Below, in pieces: positions 1 to 6,875 of a stretch of DNA of 9,405 bases. Numbering within the stretch: the first letter of the stretch is position 1; every line of letters starts with the position of its first letter. The stretch is from an uncultured Oscillospiraceae bacterium. GTDB lineage: Bacteria > Bacillota > Clostridia > Oscillospirales > Oscillospiraceae. The stretch spans positions 1-9,405 of the forward strand of contig CAJUPW010000044.1 in assembly GCA_910588635.1 (NCBI GenBank), given 5' to 3'. The position numbers and the translations under genes are program-made. The notes under the pieces are model-generated. The model was not told the DNA's origin. It searched no databases and was given only the letters and a program-made list of their open reading frames with translations.

Positions 1-55
<55 letters not shown>

Positions 56-56
56 G

Positions 57-95
57 AAACAGGACAGTCAATTGACTGTCCTGTTTTATATTATT
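57..95 (+). terminator. Rho-independent terminator of the rrn operon
   Basis: A perfect 14-bp inverted repeat (57-70 and 73-86) has its centre at AATT and is followed by a T-rich tail. It starts immediately after the 5S rRNA and would end rRNA operon transcription. The stem is perfectly palindromic, so it could also terminate transcription arriving from the right. Confidence 0.85.
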
Positions 96-474
96 TATGA
101 ACTTGTTGGAGTGCATAACCAGTTCCACACGTACCCAATGACCGGGTTCCTCCTGTTCCAGAGCTTTGTCAAGGCTGCAGACACGAAAAGAGGAGGCGGT
201 AGCGCCGCTATGTTCTTGGTTGCTGAAGGAAATCACAGTAGAGCGTGTAGTCAAAGGGGACACGTCTTCCGTCCCGGACCTAAAATGTACCTGGTGTTCT
301 TCTAAGGAACACATAACTCTGCTACTTGAAATCTATGTTGAATCCTTTACTTATTTTGAGATACTTTCTGGGACCTTGCCCTTTACTGTATTGGTAAAAA
401 ATAACAGCCCGACAAATTCCGACTGTCCAATTACATATTAAAACTTGCCTGTTGTAAAAAAATGAAAATACCTG
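96..474. other. Intergenic stretch with no convincing gene
   Basis: About 380 bases separate the rrn terminator from the tRNA promoter. Two short plus-strand open frames overlap here in different registers, but neither has a ribosome binding site or a recognisable motif, and one begins inside the terminator stem. Small hairpins are visible: GGGAC/GTCCC at 257-261 and 271-275, and GTGTTCTT/AGGAACAC (one G-T wobble) at 294-301 and 305-312. Composition falls to AT-rich from about 310 onward. No function can be assigned. Confidence 0.6.
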
Positions 475-503
475 TTGACAATTAAAGAGAAATCCGCTAT
501 ACT
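475..503 (+). promoter_or_regulatory. Sigma-70/SigA-type promoter of the tRNA operon
   Basis: A perfect -35 box TTGACA (475-480) is separated by exactly 17 bases from a near-consensus -10 box TATACT (498-503). Transcription should start near 510, about 23 bases before the tRNA-Met gene. A CCCC/GGGG hairpin lies between the start site and the tRNA, in the 5' leader that RNase P would remove. This is the strongest promoter signature in the window, as expected for a stable-RNA operon. Confidence 0.85.
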
Positions 504-532
504 ATTCCTTGCCCCTGATTGGGGTGCAAAAT

Positions 533-609
533 GGCGGCATAGCTCAGTTGGCTAGAGCATACGGTTCATACCCGTAGTGTCCCCGGTTCAAATCCAGGTG
601 CCGCTACCA
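533..609 (+). tRNA. tRNA-Met (anticodon CAT), elongator type
   Basis: The 77-base gene folds as a cloverleaf with encoded CCA. The acceptor stem is GGCGGCA/TGCCGCT with a G1-T72 wobble. The anticodon stem is TACGG/CCGTA around the loop TTCATAC, giving anticodon CAT. The paired acceptor top and the anticodon stem, which lacks three consecutive G-C pairs, argue against the initiator tRNA; the overall sequence resembles Firmicutes elongator Met rather than Ile2. The T stem (CCCGG/CCAGG) carries a C51-A63 mismatch, an unusual blemish. It is the first gene of a three-tRNA operon. Confidence 0.93.
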
Positions 610-615
610 TATAAA

Positions 616-635
616 AAACGGACCCATGTCCGTTT
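616..635 (+). other. Perfect hairpin in the tRNA-Met/tRNA-Glu spacer
   Basis: An 8-bp perfect inverted repeat, AAACGGAC and GTCCGTTT, encloses a 4-base loop CCAT and fills most of the spacer between the two tRNAs. No T-run follows, so it is not a standard terminator. It may act in processing or folding of the polycistronic precursor, which is inference. Confidence 0.6.
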
Positions 636-645
636 CCATATAAAC

Positions 646-720
646 GGCCCGGTGGTCAAGCGGTTAAGACTCCGCCCTTTCACGGCGGCAACACGGGTTC
701 GAGTCCCGTCCGGGTCACCA
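646..720 (+). tRNA. tRNA-Glu (anticodon TTC)
   Basis: The 75-base cloverleaf has encoded CCA. The acceptor stem is GGCCCGG/CCGGGTC with one G-T wobble. The anticodon stem CCGCC/GGCGG surrounds CTTTCAC, giving anticodon TTC. The T arm ACGGG-TTCGAGT-CCCGT is fully paired. It is the second gene of the tRNA operon, 36 bases after tRNA-Met. Confidence 0.95.
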
Positions 721-732
721 ACCGTTTCATAT

Positions 733-808
733 GGAGGCATAGCTCAGCCGGTAGAGCGCTCGCCTCACACGCGAGAGGTCACAGATTCGAGTTCTGTTGT
801 CTCCACCA
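733..808 (+). tRNA. tRNA-Val (anticodon CAC)
   Basis: The 76-base cloverleaf has encoded CCA. The acceptor stem is GGAGGCA/TGTCTCC with one G-T wobble. The anticodon stem CTCGC/GCGAG surrounds CTCACAC, giving anticodon CAC. The T arm ACAGA-TTCGAGT-TCTGT is fully paired. It is the last gene of the tRNA operon, and the terminator stem begins at the next base after its CCA. Confidence 0.95.
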
Positions 809-856
809 GAAATCACCGTCAAAACCACTTGGTTTTGACGGTGATTTCTTCTTTAT
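809..856 (+). terminator. Terminator of the tRNA operon (18-bp perfect stem)
   Basis: A perfect 18-bp inverted repeat (809-826 and 831-848) encloses the 4-base loop ACTT and is followed by TTCTTTAT. It begins immediately after the tRNA-Val CCA. The upstream side is not A-rich in the minus-strand sense of a T-run, so termination in the reverse direction is less certain. Confidence 0.9.
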
Positions 857-947
857 CCAACTTTTTGATGGCCCAGCCATCCTTGAATATCCTGGATATC
901 CCGTCCACTGTATGAAGCGGTGCGGCTACGCTGTGACGCAGCCCATT
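819..947 (-). pseudogene. Possible 3' remnant of an unidentified gene
   Basis: Read on the minus strand from about 947 to the TGA at 819-821, there is a coherent protein-like frame of about 42 residues. Recognisable parts are VAAPLHTVDGISRIF, KDGWAIKKLD and a final KTKWF. The frame stays open back to a stop at 1020-1022, but the part beyond about 945 is AT-rich and does not look coding. No ATG/GTG with a ribosome binding site is visible. The last codons run through the tRNA terminator stem. I do not recognise the family. It may be the C-terminal tail of a gene whose body was lost, or a chance open frame. Confidence 0.3.
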
Positions 948-961
948 ACAAATTTTATAAT
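933..961 (+). promoter_or_regulatory. Candidate cas operon promoter (distal)
   Basis: GTGACG (933-938, four of six consensus bases) lies exactly 17 bases before a perfect -10 box TATAAT (956-961). Transcription from here would start near 968 and give a 5' untranslated region of about 170 bases before cas3. It sits at the switch from GC-rich to AT-rich DNA just upstream of the operon. Confidence 0.4.
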
Positions 962-1080
962 TAATTTCTAGAAAAGAGGAAGTTTTAGGTCGACAAGTTA
1001 AAATCTTTATGGTACAGTTTTAATATCAAGGTAAGTCCTTTGTTGTCTGAACTTCATTCTAAAATCAAACAATAGTCCAG

Positions 1081-1107
1081 TTTATTGGATTGTAAATGTG
1101 GTATTCT
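1081..1107 (+). promoter_or_regulatory. Candidate cas operon promoter (proximal, extended -10)
   Basis: An extended -10 element TGG-TATTCT (1099-1107) is preceded by TTTATT (1081-1086) at 15-base spacing, a weak -35. It would start transcription near 1114, about 26 bases before the cas3 ATG. It is weaker than the candidate at 933-961, and the two cannot be separated by sequence alone. Confidence 0.25.
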
Positions 1108-1139
1108 TACTCAAAATAACGTACTCAGGGGTGAGAGCG

Positions 1140-3527
1140 ATGGAAACCCACCTGGCACATATCCGAAGAGATTCGGTTGGAGCAATGATCGCTGCTCAAC
1201 CAGTCAGCGATCATTGTCACAACACCGCAGCATATGCGGCTTCGGCGCTGGAGCCAGTAAAACTTTCCGCTGCGGGGAAGACGGCGGGGCTGCTGCATGA
1301 TATTGGAAAATACTCAGAGCAGTTTCAGGCCTACATAAAAGACGGTATTGGCACACGTGGTTTGGTGAATCACACCTTTGCCGGAGTGCGCCTTCTTTTG
1401 GAGCGGTATCACCATGAACCGCCAGAAAATTTGGCAGATATCGCCGCCGAACTGTTGGCTTTGGCTGTCGGCGGCCATCATGGGGAATTTGACTGCGTGG
1501 ACAAGGGCGGCAAGAGCGGCTTCCAGCACCGGCTAAACAAGGAGGGCATCGGCTATGAGGGAGCGGTAGAGAATTTTTTTCGTTTCTGTGCGCCCCTGGA
1601 GGAACTGGACCGGTATGTTCGGGCAGCTCAGGAGGAGTTAGTTCCAGTACTGGAGCACATCCTCTCCATGACCGGTGAGGACGCTGATGATGGCCGCTAT
1701 GATGAGGAGACCGCTTTCTACTCCGGTTTGCTCGCCCGGCTGCTGCTCTCTGCGGTGATCGAGGGGGACCGGAGAGATACGGCGGCGTTCATGAACGGAG
1801 CTCATTTCTCCGAACGCCAAAACGCCGAGGCTTTACAGCAACTGTGGAGCGGCTGCCTGGACCGGGTGGAGGAAAAGCTGGATGAGCTCCCTCAGTCGTC
1901 CTCCATCGACCGAGCCAGACGGATGATTTCTGACCAGTGCAAAAAGTCTGCGGACCGGCCCAGCGGTGTGTTCCGTCTGGACATACCGACCGGCGGCGGC
2001 AAGACCCTATCCGGCCTCCGGTTTGCTCTCGCTCACGCCCGCCGGCACCGAAAACAGCGTATCATCTTCACTTCTCCTCTGCTCAGCATCCTGGAGCAAA
2101 ACGCGGCGGTAATCCGCGATTATATTCAGGACAACAGCCTGATCCTAGAGCACCACTCCAATCTGGTCCGGACTGAGGAAAACAGTCAGCAGCTGGATGA
2201 ACGGGAGCTCCTGACTGAAACCTGGGAAGCCCCGATCATTATCACGACTCTTGTGCAGCTGCTGAACACCCTGTTTTCCGGTAAAACCACAGACATCCGG
2301 CGGTTTCACTCCCTGTGCGGCAGTGTGATCATAATTGACGAGGTCCAGACCGTACCCAGCAAAATGTTGTCTCTTTTTTCCATGGCGGTCAACTTTTTGT
2401 CGGAGATATGTGGAGCCACTGTCGTTCTCTGTTCCGCTACCCAGCCCTGTACGGAACAAATCGAACACCCTATACACAGTCCAATCCCTGATATTGTTCC
2501 ATACGATCCCACTGTCTGGGAAGTTTTTCGCCGGACAAATATTCAAAGTATTGGGGCCATGTCGTTGGAGCAGATTTCTGACTTTGCCCTGAAAGAGCTG
2601 AACTCTGTCAGCAGTCTATTGATCGTCTGCAATAAAAAGAGCCAGGCGGAAGGTCTGTACCGCCTGCTGAAGGGCGGAGACTTTGCTCTGTTCTCCCTTT
2701 CTGCTGCCATGTGCATGGCTCACCGCAGAGATACACTGGACAAGCTGAGACACGCTCTGGGGCAGGGGGACAAAAAAACAGTTTGCGTCTCTACCCAGGT
2801 CATTGAGGCCGGAGTGGACATCTCCTTTGCCTGTGTGATCCGCCTCTCCGCCGGTATGGACAGTGTCGTTCAGGCGGCGGGCCGCTGCAACCGCAGCGGT
2901 GAAGCCGGCCCGGGGGTTCTGGCTCCGGTCTATCTGGTTCAGTGCCAAAACGAATCCCTCGCCAAGCTGCCGGACATCCAGAGAGGGCAGAGCGCGGCTC
3001 AGGAACTGATTACAGAATTCGCGCTTTATCCGGAGCTGTATCACGGCACGCTGGATTCTGACGCGGCAATCGGATACTACTACCGCGCCCTGTACCGCGT
3101 CGAGCCGAAAGGACATCATGACTACTCCCTGAAAGACAGCCCATCTCTGTTTTCCCTCCTATCTCTGAACGGCTATTGCACACAGGAACCACTCTACTAT
3201 TTCCGGCAGGCGTTTCGATTGGCCGGTTCGCTGTTTCAAGTCTTTGAAGAGAACACCACAGATGTGATAGTTCCCTACGGAGCGGGCGCCGGACTGATCC
3301 CGGAGCTGTGCGGTGAACGGATGAAATATGACCTTGCCTATCTGAAAGAATTGTTGGAGCAGGCCAAGCCCTACACCGTCTCCCTGTACCAATATCAAAT
3401 TGACCGGCTGAACGAGGAGCACAGCCTCATCCCCCTTCAGGGCGGAGCGCTGGGACTCAGCGGACACTACAGTGCGGAGACCGGTTTTTCGATGGACGAA
3501 TCCAATCTTGAGTTTTTGTGGAGGTGA
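1140..3527 (+). CDS. cas3: CRISPR-associated helicase-nuclease Cas3 (type I-C, HD domain fused to helicase)
   Basis: This is the 795-residue nuclease-helicase recruited by Cascade to unwind and degrade target DNA. The N-terminal HD nuclease shows H25, the HD pair H53-D54 in LLHDIGK, H78 in NHTFAG and H113-H114 in GGHHGEF. The helicase shows Walker A PTGGGKT (K288), Walker B DEVQ (400-403), motif III SAT (432-434), motif V in STQVIEAGVDIS and motif VI QAAGRCNR (578-585). Length is normal for the I-C family. I chose ATG 1140 because AGGGGTGAG lies 4 bases upstream; an in-frame GTG at 1098 would add 14 residues without a good ribosome binding site. The stop is 4 bases before cas5c, and the cas5c ribosome binding site lies inside the cas3 end. 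All catalytic motifs seen are intact. Confidence 0.96.
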   Translation: METHLAHIRRDSVGAMIAAQPVSDHCHNTAAYAASALEPVKLSAAGKTAGLLHDIGKYSEQFQAYIKDGIGTRGLVNHTFAGVRLLLERYHHEPPENLADIAAELLALAVGGHHGEFDCVDKGGKSGFQHRLNKEGIGYEGAVENFFRFCAPLEELDRYVRAAQEELVPVLEHILSMTGEDADDGRYDEETAFYSGLLARLLLSAVIEGDRRDTAAFMNGAHFSERQNAEALQQLWSGCLDRVEEKLDELPQSSSIDRARRMISDQCKKSADRPSGVFRLDIPTGGGKTLSGLRFALAHARRHRKQRIIFTSPLLSILEQNAAVIRDYIQDNSLILEHHSNLVRTEENSQQLDERELLTETWEAPIIITTLVQLLNTLFSGKTTDIRRFHSLCGSVIIIDEVQTVPSKMLSLFSMAVNFLSEICGATVVLCSATQPCTEQIEHPIHSPIPDIVPYDPTVWEVFRRTNIQSIGAMSLEQISDFALKELNSVSSLLIVCNKKSQAEGLYRLLKGGDFALFSLSAAMCMAHRRDTLDKLRHALGQGDKKTVCVSTQVIEAGVDISFACVIRLSAGMDSVVQAAGRCNRSGEAGPGVLAPVYLVQCQNESLAKLPDIQRGQSAAQELITEFALYPELYHGTLDSDAAIGYYYRALYRVEPKGHHDYSLKDSPSLFSLLSLNGYCTQEPLYYFRQAFRLAGSLFQVFEENTTDVIVPYGAGAGLIPELCGERMKYDLAYLKELLEQAKPYTVSLYQYQIDRLNEEHSLIPLQGGALGLSGHYSAETGFSMDESNLEFLWR

Positions 3528-3531
3528 TACG

Positions 3532-4260
3532 ATGCGGCATCCAAACATTGTGGAATTTCAGGTCATAGGAGACTATGCCCTCTTCTCCGACCCGATCATG
3601 CGTGTGGGCGGGGAAAAGTGCAGCTATCAGGTGCCCACTTATGAGGCATTGAAAGGCATTTTGTCCTCTGTGTACTGGAAGCCAACGCTGATCTGGTATA
3701 TTGACGCGGTCCGGGTCATGAACCAGATTCAGACCGAGGTAAAGGGAATCCGGCCCATCCACTACCAGGATGGTAAAAACGAGTTATCCTATTATACTTA
3801 CTTGAAAAACTGCCGCTATCAGGTGCGGGCCCACTTTGAGTGGAACGAAAACCGCCCCGAGCTGGCCGGGGACCGCAATGAAAACAAGCACCACAATATC
3901 GCCAAGCGGATGATCGAGAAGGGTGGACGCCGGGACGTTTTCCTGGGAACCAGGGAGTGCCAGGGTTATGTGGAACCTTGTGTGTTTGGGGAGGGGCCCG
4001 GCGCCTATGACACTCTGCCGGAGCTGAGCTTTGGGCTGATGTACCACGGCATCACCTACGCTGACGAGGCCTACTCCCCTGAAACACAGGGAAAAATGAC
4101 CGCCCGGTTCTGGTATCCGGTGATGAAACAGGGGATCATTACCTTCCTCCGACCGGAGGATTGTACGCTCACCAAGCCACTGCGGGAGATGGAGGTCAAG
4201 CCCTTCGGTGAGGAACTTGAGAACTTCTCCGGTCTGCGGGAATTTGGGGAGGTGGAGTGA
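3532..4260 (+). CDS. cas5c: Cas5c (Cas5d), pre-crRNA endoribonuclease and Cascade subunit
   Basis: This 242-residue RAMP protein replaces Cas6 in type I-C systems. It cuts the pre-crRNA within each repeat and stays on the 5' handle as a Cascade subunit. Known catalytic residues of Bacillus halodurans Cas5d (Tyr46, Lys116, His117) appear to correspond here to Y48 (SSVYWKP) and K119-H120 (ENKHHNIAKRM), which supports activity. The ATG at 3532 is preceded by GGAGGTGAT (3520-3528), an almost perfect anti-Shine-Dalgarno match that includes the cas3 stop codon. An in-frame ATG at 3472 lies within cas3 and is unlikely. The stop overlaps the cas8c start as TGATG, implying translational coupling. Confidence 0.95.
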   Translation: MRHPNIVEFQVIGDYALFSDPIMRVGGEKCSYQVPTYEALKGILSSVYWKPTLIWYIDAVRVMNQIQTEVKGIRPIHYQDGKNELSYYTYLKNCRYQVRAHFEWNENRPELAGDRNENKHHNIAKRMIEKGGRRDVFLGTRECQGYVEPCVFGEGPGAYDTLPELSFGLMYHGITYADEAYSPETQGKMTARFWYPVMKQGIITFLRPEDCTLTKPLREMEVKPFGEELENFSGLREFGEVE

Positions 4261-6023
4261 TGGGGCTGCTGCAAAAAGCTGTCGAAACCTACGACGCGAT
4301 GGCGTACCGGGCCGGGCAGATATTCGAGGGAGAAAATGAACCGCTGGCTCCCATCGCCCACATCATGACACGGCCACAGATCGAAATCACGTTGGACCAA
4401 GACGGACGGTTTGGTTTTGTCCGGGCATTCGAGAAGGGCGCCCCGAAAATCATCATACCCGCAACGGAGGAATCAGCAGGACGAACCGTCAAGGCAGCTG
4501 AACTTCCTCACCCCCTATGCGACTATCTGCGGTATCTGCTGCCCCAAAATCAGGTAGAGTATCAGCACTACATATCCCAACTATCTGACTGGACAAACTC
4601 GCCCTGTTCCCATCCCAAACTGCGCGCTGTTTTAAACTATGTGCAAGGCGGAACGATTCTGGCGGATCTGAGTCAGGCTGGTATTGATGCCGAAGAGAAA
4701 GCGATGATCTGTTGGGTGGTCAATGGCTTAGGGGAGGAACGCAGCGGCCCTTGCTGGACAGATCAGGCGCTGATGGACGCATTCATTGCATACAGCCGCG
4801 AGAAACGGACAGACATCTCCCCCGCGCTCTGTATGGTTTCGGGCAAAATGGAAGCTCCCGCCGGACAGCACCCCAAGGGGATTGTCCCCATCAATGGAAA
4901 CGCCAAGCTGATTTCCGCCAACGACTCCAGCGGCTTCACCTACCGGGGGCGATTTGGCGATGCGGCACAGGCCGCGACTGTGAGTTACACCGCATCCCAG
5001 AAAGCCCACAACGCCCTTCGGTGGCTGGTAGCCAACCAGAGCGCCCCTTTTGGCGGACGGACCTTCCTGTGCTGGAGTCCCGAGGGCATCCAGATTCCCA
5101 AGGTGACAGGTCCTATGGGCCGCAAAAGCGGGACCGCTCAGCGGTCAGCTACCCCCAGCCAGTACCAAAGACAGCTTCGTGAAGCCCTGTCTGGCTGGAA
5201 AGCGGAGCTGCCCCAGTCGGCGGGCGTGGCCATTGCCGCCTTCGACGCTGCGACCACAGGCCGGCTGGCCGTCACCTACTACAACGAGCTGCTGGCTTCG
5301 GACTTTCTCGACCGCCTCTATGACTGGGAGGCCTCCTGCCGCTGGGAAAACGGCCCCTATGGGATTCAGTCGCCCTCTCTGTTTCAAATCGTCAGCTGGG
5401 CCTTTGGAACGCCCCGGAACGGCAAGACAGAAGTGGATGACCGCATCCTGCGCCAGCAGATGCAGCGCCTTGTAGCCTGCCGGGTGGACAGAGCGCCGTT
5501 TCCCCTGGATGTGGAACGGGTGCTGGTGGAAAAAGCCTCTCATCTTCTGCTCTATGAGGGAGAAAATCGGCAAAAATTGTTATTCACGGCCTGCGCGGCC
5601 ATTCGGAAATATCACTATGACCATTTGAAGGAGGAGTGGGATATGGCTTTAGACAAAAACTGTTCTGACCGGAGCTATTTGTTCGGCCGCCTTCTGGCCA
5701 TTGCGGAGGCGGTAGAGAACAGCACTTACACGGACGAGAACCGGCGTGAGACGAACGCCATGCGAATGCAGAAAGCCTTTGCGCTGCGGCCAATGGCCAC
5801 TTGGCGGCTTCTGGAGGAGAAACTAGGGTCCTATTACAAGCAGCTCAGCCCCGGCCTGCGCCAGTACTATCGAAAGCTGACCCAGGAAATCGTGGACAAG
5901 CTGCCCGTTTCGGACGGTGGTCTGAACCAGAAACTGGATGATATCTATTTGCTGGGCTACTACCATCAGCGGGCTTACCGTACCGAAAAGTCCGATCAAC
6001 AAACAACTGAGGAGGAATCTTAA
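4260..6023 (+). CDS. cas8c: Cas8c (Csd1), large subunit of type I-C Cascade
   Basis: The 587-residue large subunit recognises the PAM and positions the target DNA in the I-C effector complex. It belongs to the Csd1 family by its N-terminal GLLQKAVETYDAMAYRAG segment, the central KAHNALRWLVANQ block (about 248-260) and the C-terminal YLFGRLLAIAE and LGYYHQRAY blocks. Length matches the family. ATG 4260 shares its A with the cas5c stop, and GGGGAGGTGG (4246-4255) is the ribosome binding site; a GTG one codon earlier is possible but less likely. The stop TAA abuts the cas7c ATG directly. The last 126 codons contain an internal start that should yield the small subunit Cas11c. Confidence 0.95.
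   Translation: MGLLQKAVETYDAMAYRAGQIFEGENEPLAPIAHIMTRPQIEITLDQDGRFGFVRAFEKGAPKIIIPATEESAGRTVKAAELPHPLCDYLRYLLPQNQVEYQHYISQLSDWTNSPCSHPKLRAVLNYVQGGTILADLSQAGIDAEEKAMICWVVNGLGEERSGPCWTDQALMDAFIAYSREKRTDISPALCMVSGKMEAPAGQHPKGIVPINGNAKLISANDSSGFTYRGRFGDAAQAATVSYTASQKAHNALRWLVANQSAPFGGRTFLCWSPEGIQIPKVTGPMGRKSGTAQRSATPSQYQRQLREALSGWKAELPQSAGVAIAAFDAATTGRLAVTYYNELLASDFLDRLYDWEASCRWENGPYGIQSPSLFQIVSWAFGTPRNGKTEVDDRILRQQMQRLVACRVDRAPFPLDVERVLVEKASHLLLYEGENRQKLLFTACAAIRKYHYDHLKEEWDMALDKNCSDRSYLFGRLLAIAEAVENSTYTDENRRETNAMRMQKAFALRPMATWRLLEEKLGSYYKQLSPGLRQYYRKLTQEIVDKLPVSDGGLNQKLDDIYLLGYYHQRAYRTEKSDQQTTEEES
5628..5636 (+). promoter_or_regulatory. Internal ribosome binding site for cas11c
   Basis: AAGGAGGAG lies inside cas8c, with 6 bases between it and an in-frame ATG at 5643. 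It matches the strongest ribosome binding sites of the operon. Its place just before the conserved helical C-terminal region agrees with the known internal translation of Cas11c in type I-C systems. Confidence 0.75.
5643..6023 (+). CDS. cas11c: Cas11c, small Cascade subunit translated from within cas8c
   Basis: This 126-residue product should be translated from an internal start in the cas8c frame, so it is identical to residues 462-587 of Cas8c. Type I-C systems are known to make their small subunit this way, and Cas11 lines the Cascade belly to stabilise the R-loop. Evidence here is the AAGGAGGAG site at optimal distance from the ATG, the size close to known Cas11c proteins, and a largely helical sequence: YLFGRLLAIAEAVEN, the arginine-rich ENRRETNAMRMQK segment, ATWRLLEEKLGSYYKQL, and LGYYHQRAY near the end. 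It shares its stop with cas8c. Confidence 0.75.
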   Translation: MALDKNCSDRSYLFGRLLAIAEAVENSTYTDENRRETNAMRMQKAFALRPMATWRLLEEKLGSYYKQLSPGLRQYYRKLTQEIVDKLPVSDGGLNQKLDDIYLLGYYHQRAYRTEKSDQQTTEEES

Positions 6024-6875
6024 ATGGGCATCTTACAGAACAAAATCGACTTTGTAGTCTTTGTATCCGTCGCCATGGCGAACCCCAACGGCGACCCACT
6101 CAACGGCAACAGCCCTCGCACCGACTACAATGGCCTGGGGGAGATCAGTGACGTGTGCGTCAAACGCAAGCTGCGCAACCGGATGCAGGACCTGGGACAG
6201 GCTGTGTTCGTCCAGTCCGCCGACCGATGCAACGATGGATGCGGCAGCCTCAGTGAACGGGCCGCCGCTGTTCTGGGAAAAGCGAAGGAGTTCAAGGATT
6301 CGGACGCCTATGCACAAAAGGCCTGTGAAACCTGGTTGGATGTGCGCTCCTTTGGCCAGGTATTCGCGTTTAAGGATACAAAGGGGATGTCCATCGGTGT
6401 GCGTGGCCCGGTTTCTGTCCATCAGGGTGTCAGCCTCTCCCCAGTGCAGGTGGAGGATATGCAGATCACCAAGAGCGTAAATGGAGAGGCCAGCGATAAG
6501 CCCCGTTCCTCCGATACCATGGGCATGAAGCACTTTGTCCGCTTCGGTTTCTATAAAATCAAGGGCTCCATCAATGTCCAGCTGGCGAAAAAAACCGGCT
6601 TCACGGAGGAGGATGCCGAGGTCTTGAAAGAATGCTTGCGCACCCTCTTCGTCAACGACGCCTCCTCTGCCCGGCCGGATGGCTCTATGGAGGTAGTCAA
6701 ACTCTACTGGTTCCGCCACAACTGCGAGGAAGGGCAGTACTCCTCCGCCAAAGTCCACCGCTCGGTCCAGGCTGAACTGACCGTCTCTGATACTCTCCCT
6801 GTCTGTGCGGAGGATTACCAGATTACGCTGGAACCTCTGGATGGGCTGAACCCGGAGATTCTGGATGGTATTTAG
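6024..6875 (+). CDS. cas7c: Cas7c (Csd2), crRNA-backbone subunit of type I-C Cascade
   Basis: The 283-residue RAMP subunit polymerises along the crRNA spacer to form the Cascade backbone. Csd2 family features are the N-terminal NKIDFVVFVSVAMANPNGDP (about residues 6-25) followed by NSPRTD, the IGVRGPVSVHQGV block near 124, and the MGMKHFVRFGFYKIKG block near 166-181. The ATG follows the cas8c stop with no gap, and GAGGAGG (6009-6015) is its ribosome binding site. The last 11 bases overlap cas4. It is needed in several copies per complex, consistent with its strong initiation signal. Confidence 0.96.
   Translation: MGILQNKIDFVVFVSVAMANPNGDPLNGNSPRTDYNGLGEISDVCVKRKLRNRMQDLGQAVFVQSADRCNDGCGSLSERAAAVLGKAKEFKDSDAYAQKACETWLDVRSFGQVFAFKDTKGMSIGVRGPVSVHQGVSLSPVQVEDMQITKSVNGEASDKPRSSDTMGMKHFVRFGFYKIKGSINVQLAKKTGFTEEDAEVLKECLRTLFVNDASSARPDGSMEVVKLYWFRHNCEEGQYSSAKVHRSVQAELTVSDTLPVCAEDYQITLEPLDGLNPEILDGI

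Noticed and set aside
72..441. Two overlapping plus-strand small open frames between rrn and tRNA operons
   Set aside because: The first starts inside the rrn terminator; neither has a ribosome binding site, and they overlap in different frames.
646..808. tRNA 3' ends as an attachment site for an integrated island
   Set aside because: No second copy of any tRNA 3' end was seen elsewhere in the window.
577..915. Plus-strand open frame of 112 codons over the tRNA genes
   Set aside because: It covers tRNA-Met, tRNA-Glu and tRNA-Val and the terminator, so it cannot be a protein gene.
1098..1139. Earlier GTG start for cas3 at 1098
   Set aside because: No ribosome binding site precedes it, and it lies on a possible -10 element; ATG 1140 has AGGGGTGAG at proper distance.
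2616..3119. Minus-strand open frame of 167 codons inside cas3
   Set aside because: Antisense shadow across the conserved cas3 helicase motifs V and VI.
4257..4262. GTG start for cas8c one codon before the ATG
   Set aside because: ATG 4260 gives the common TGATG coupling with cas5c and better spacing to the ribosome binding site; the difference is one residue.
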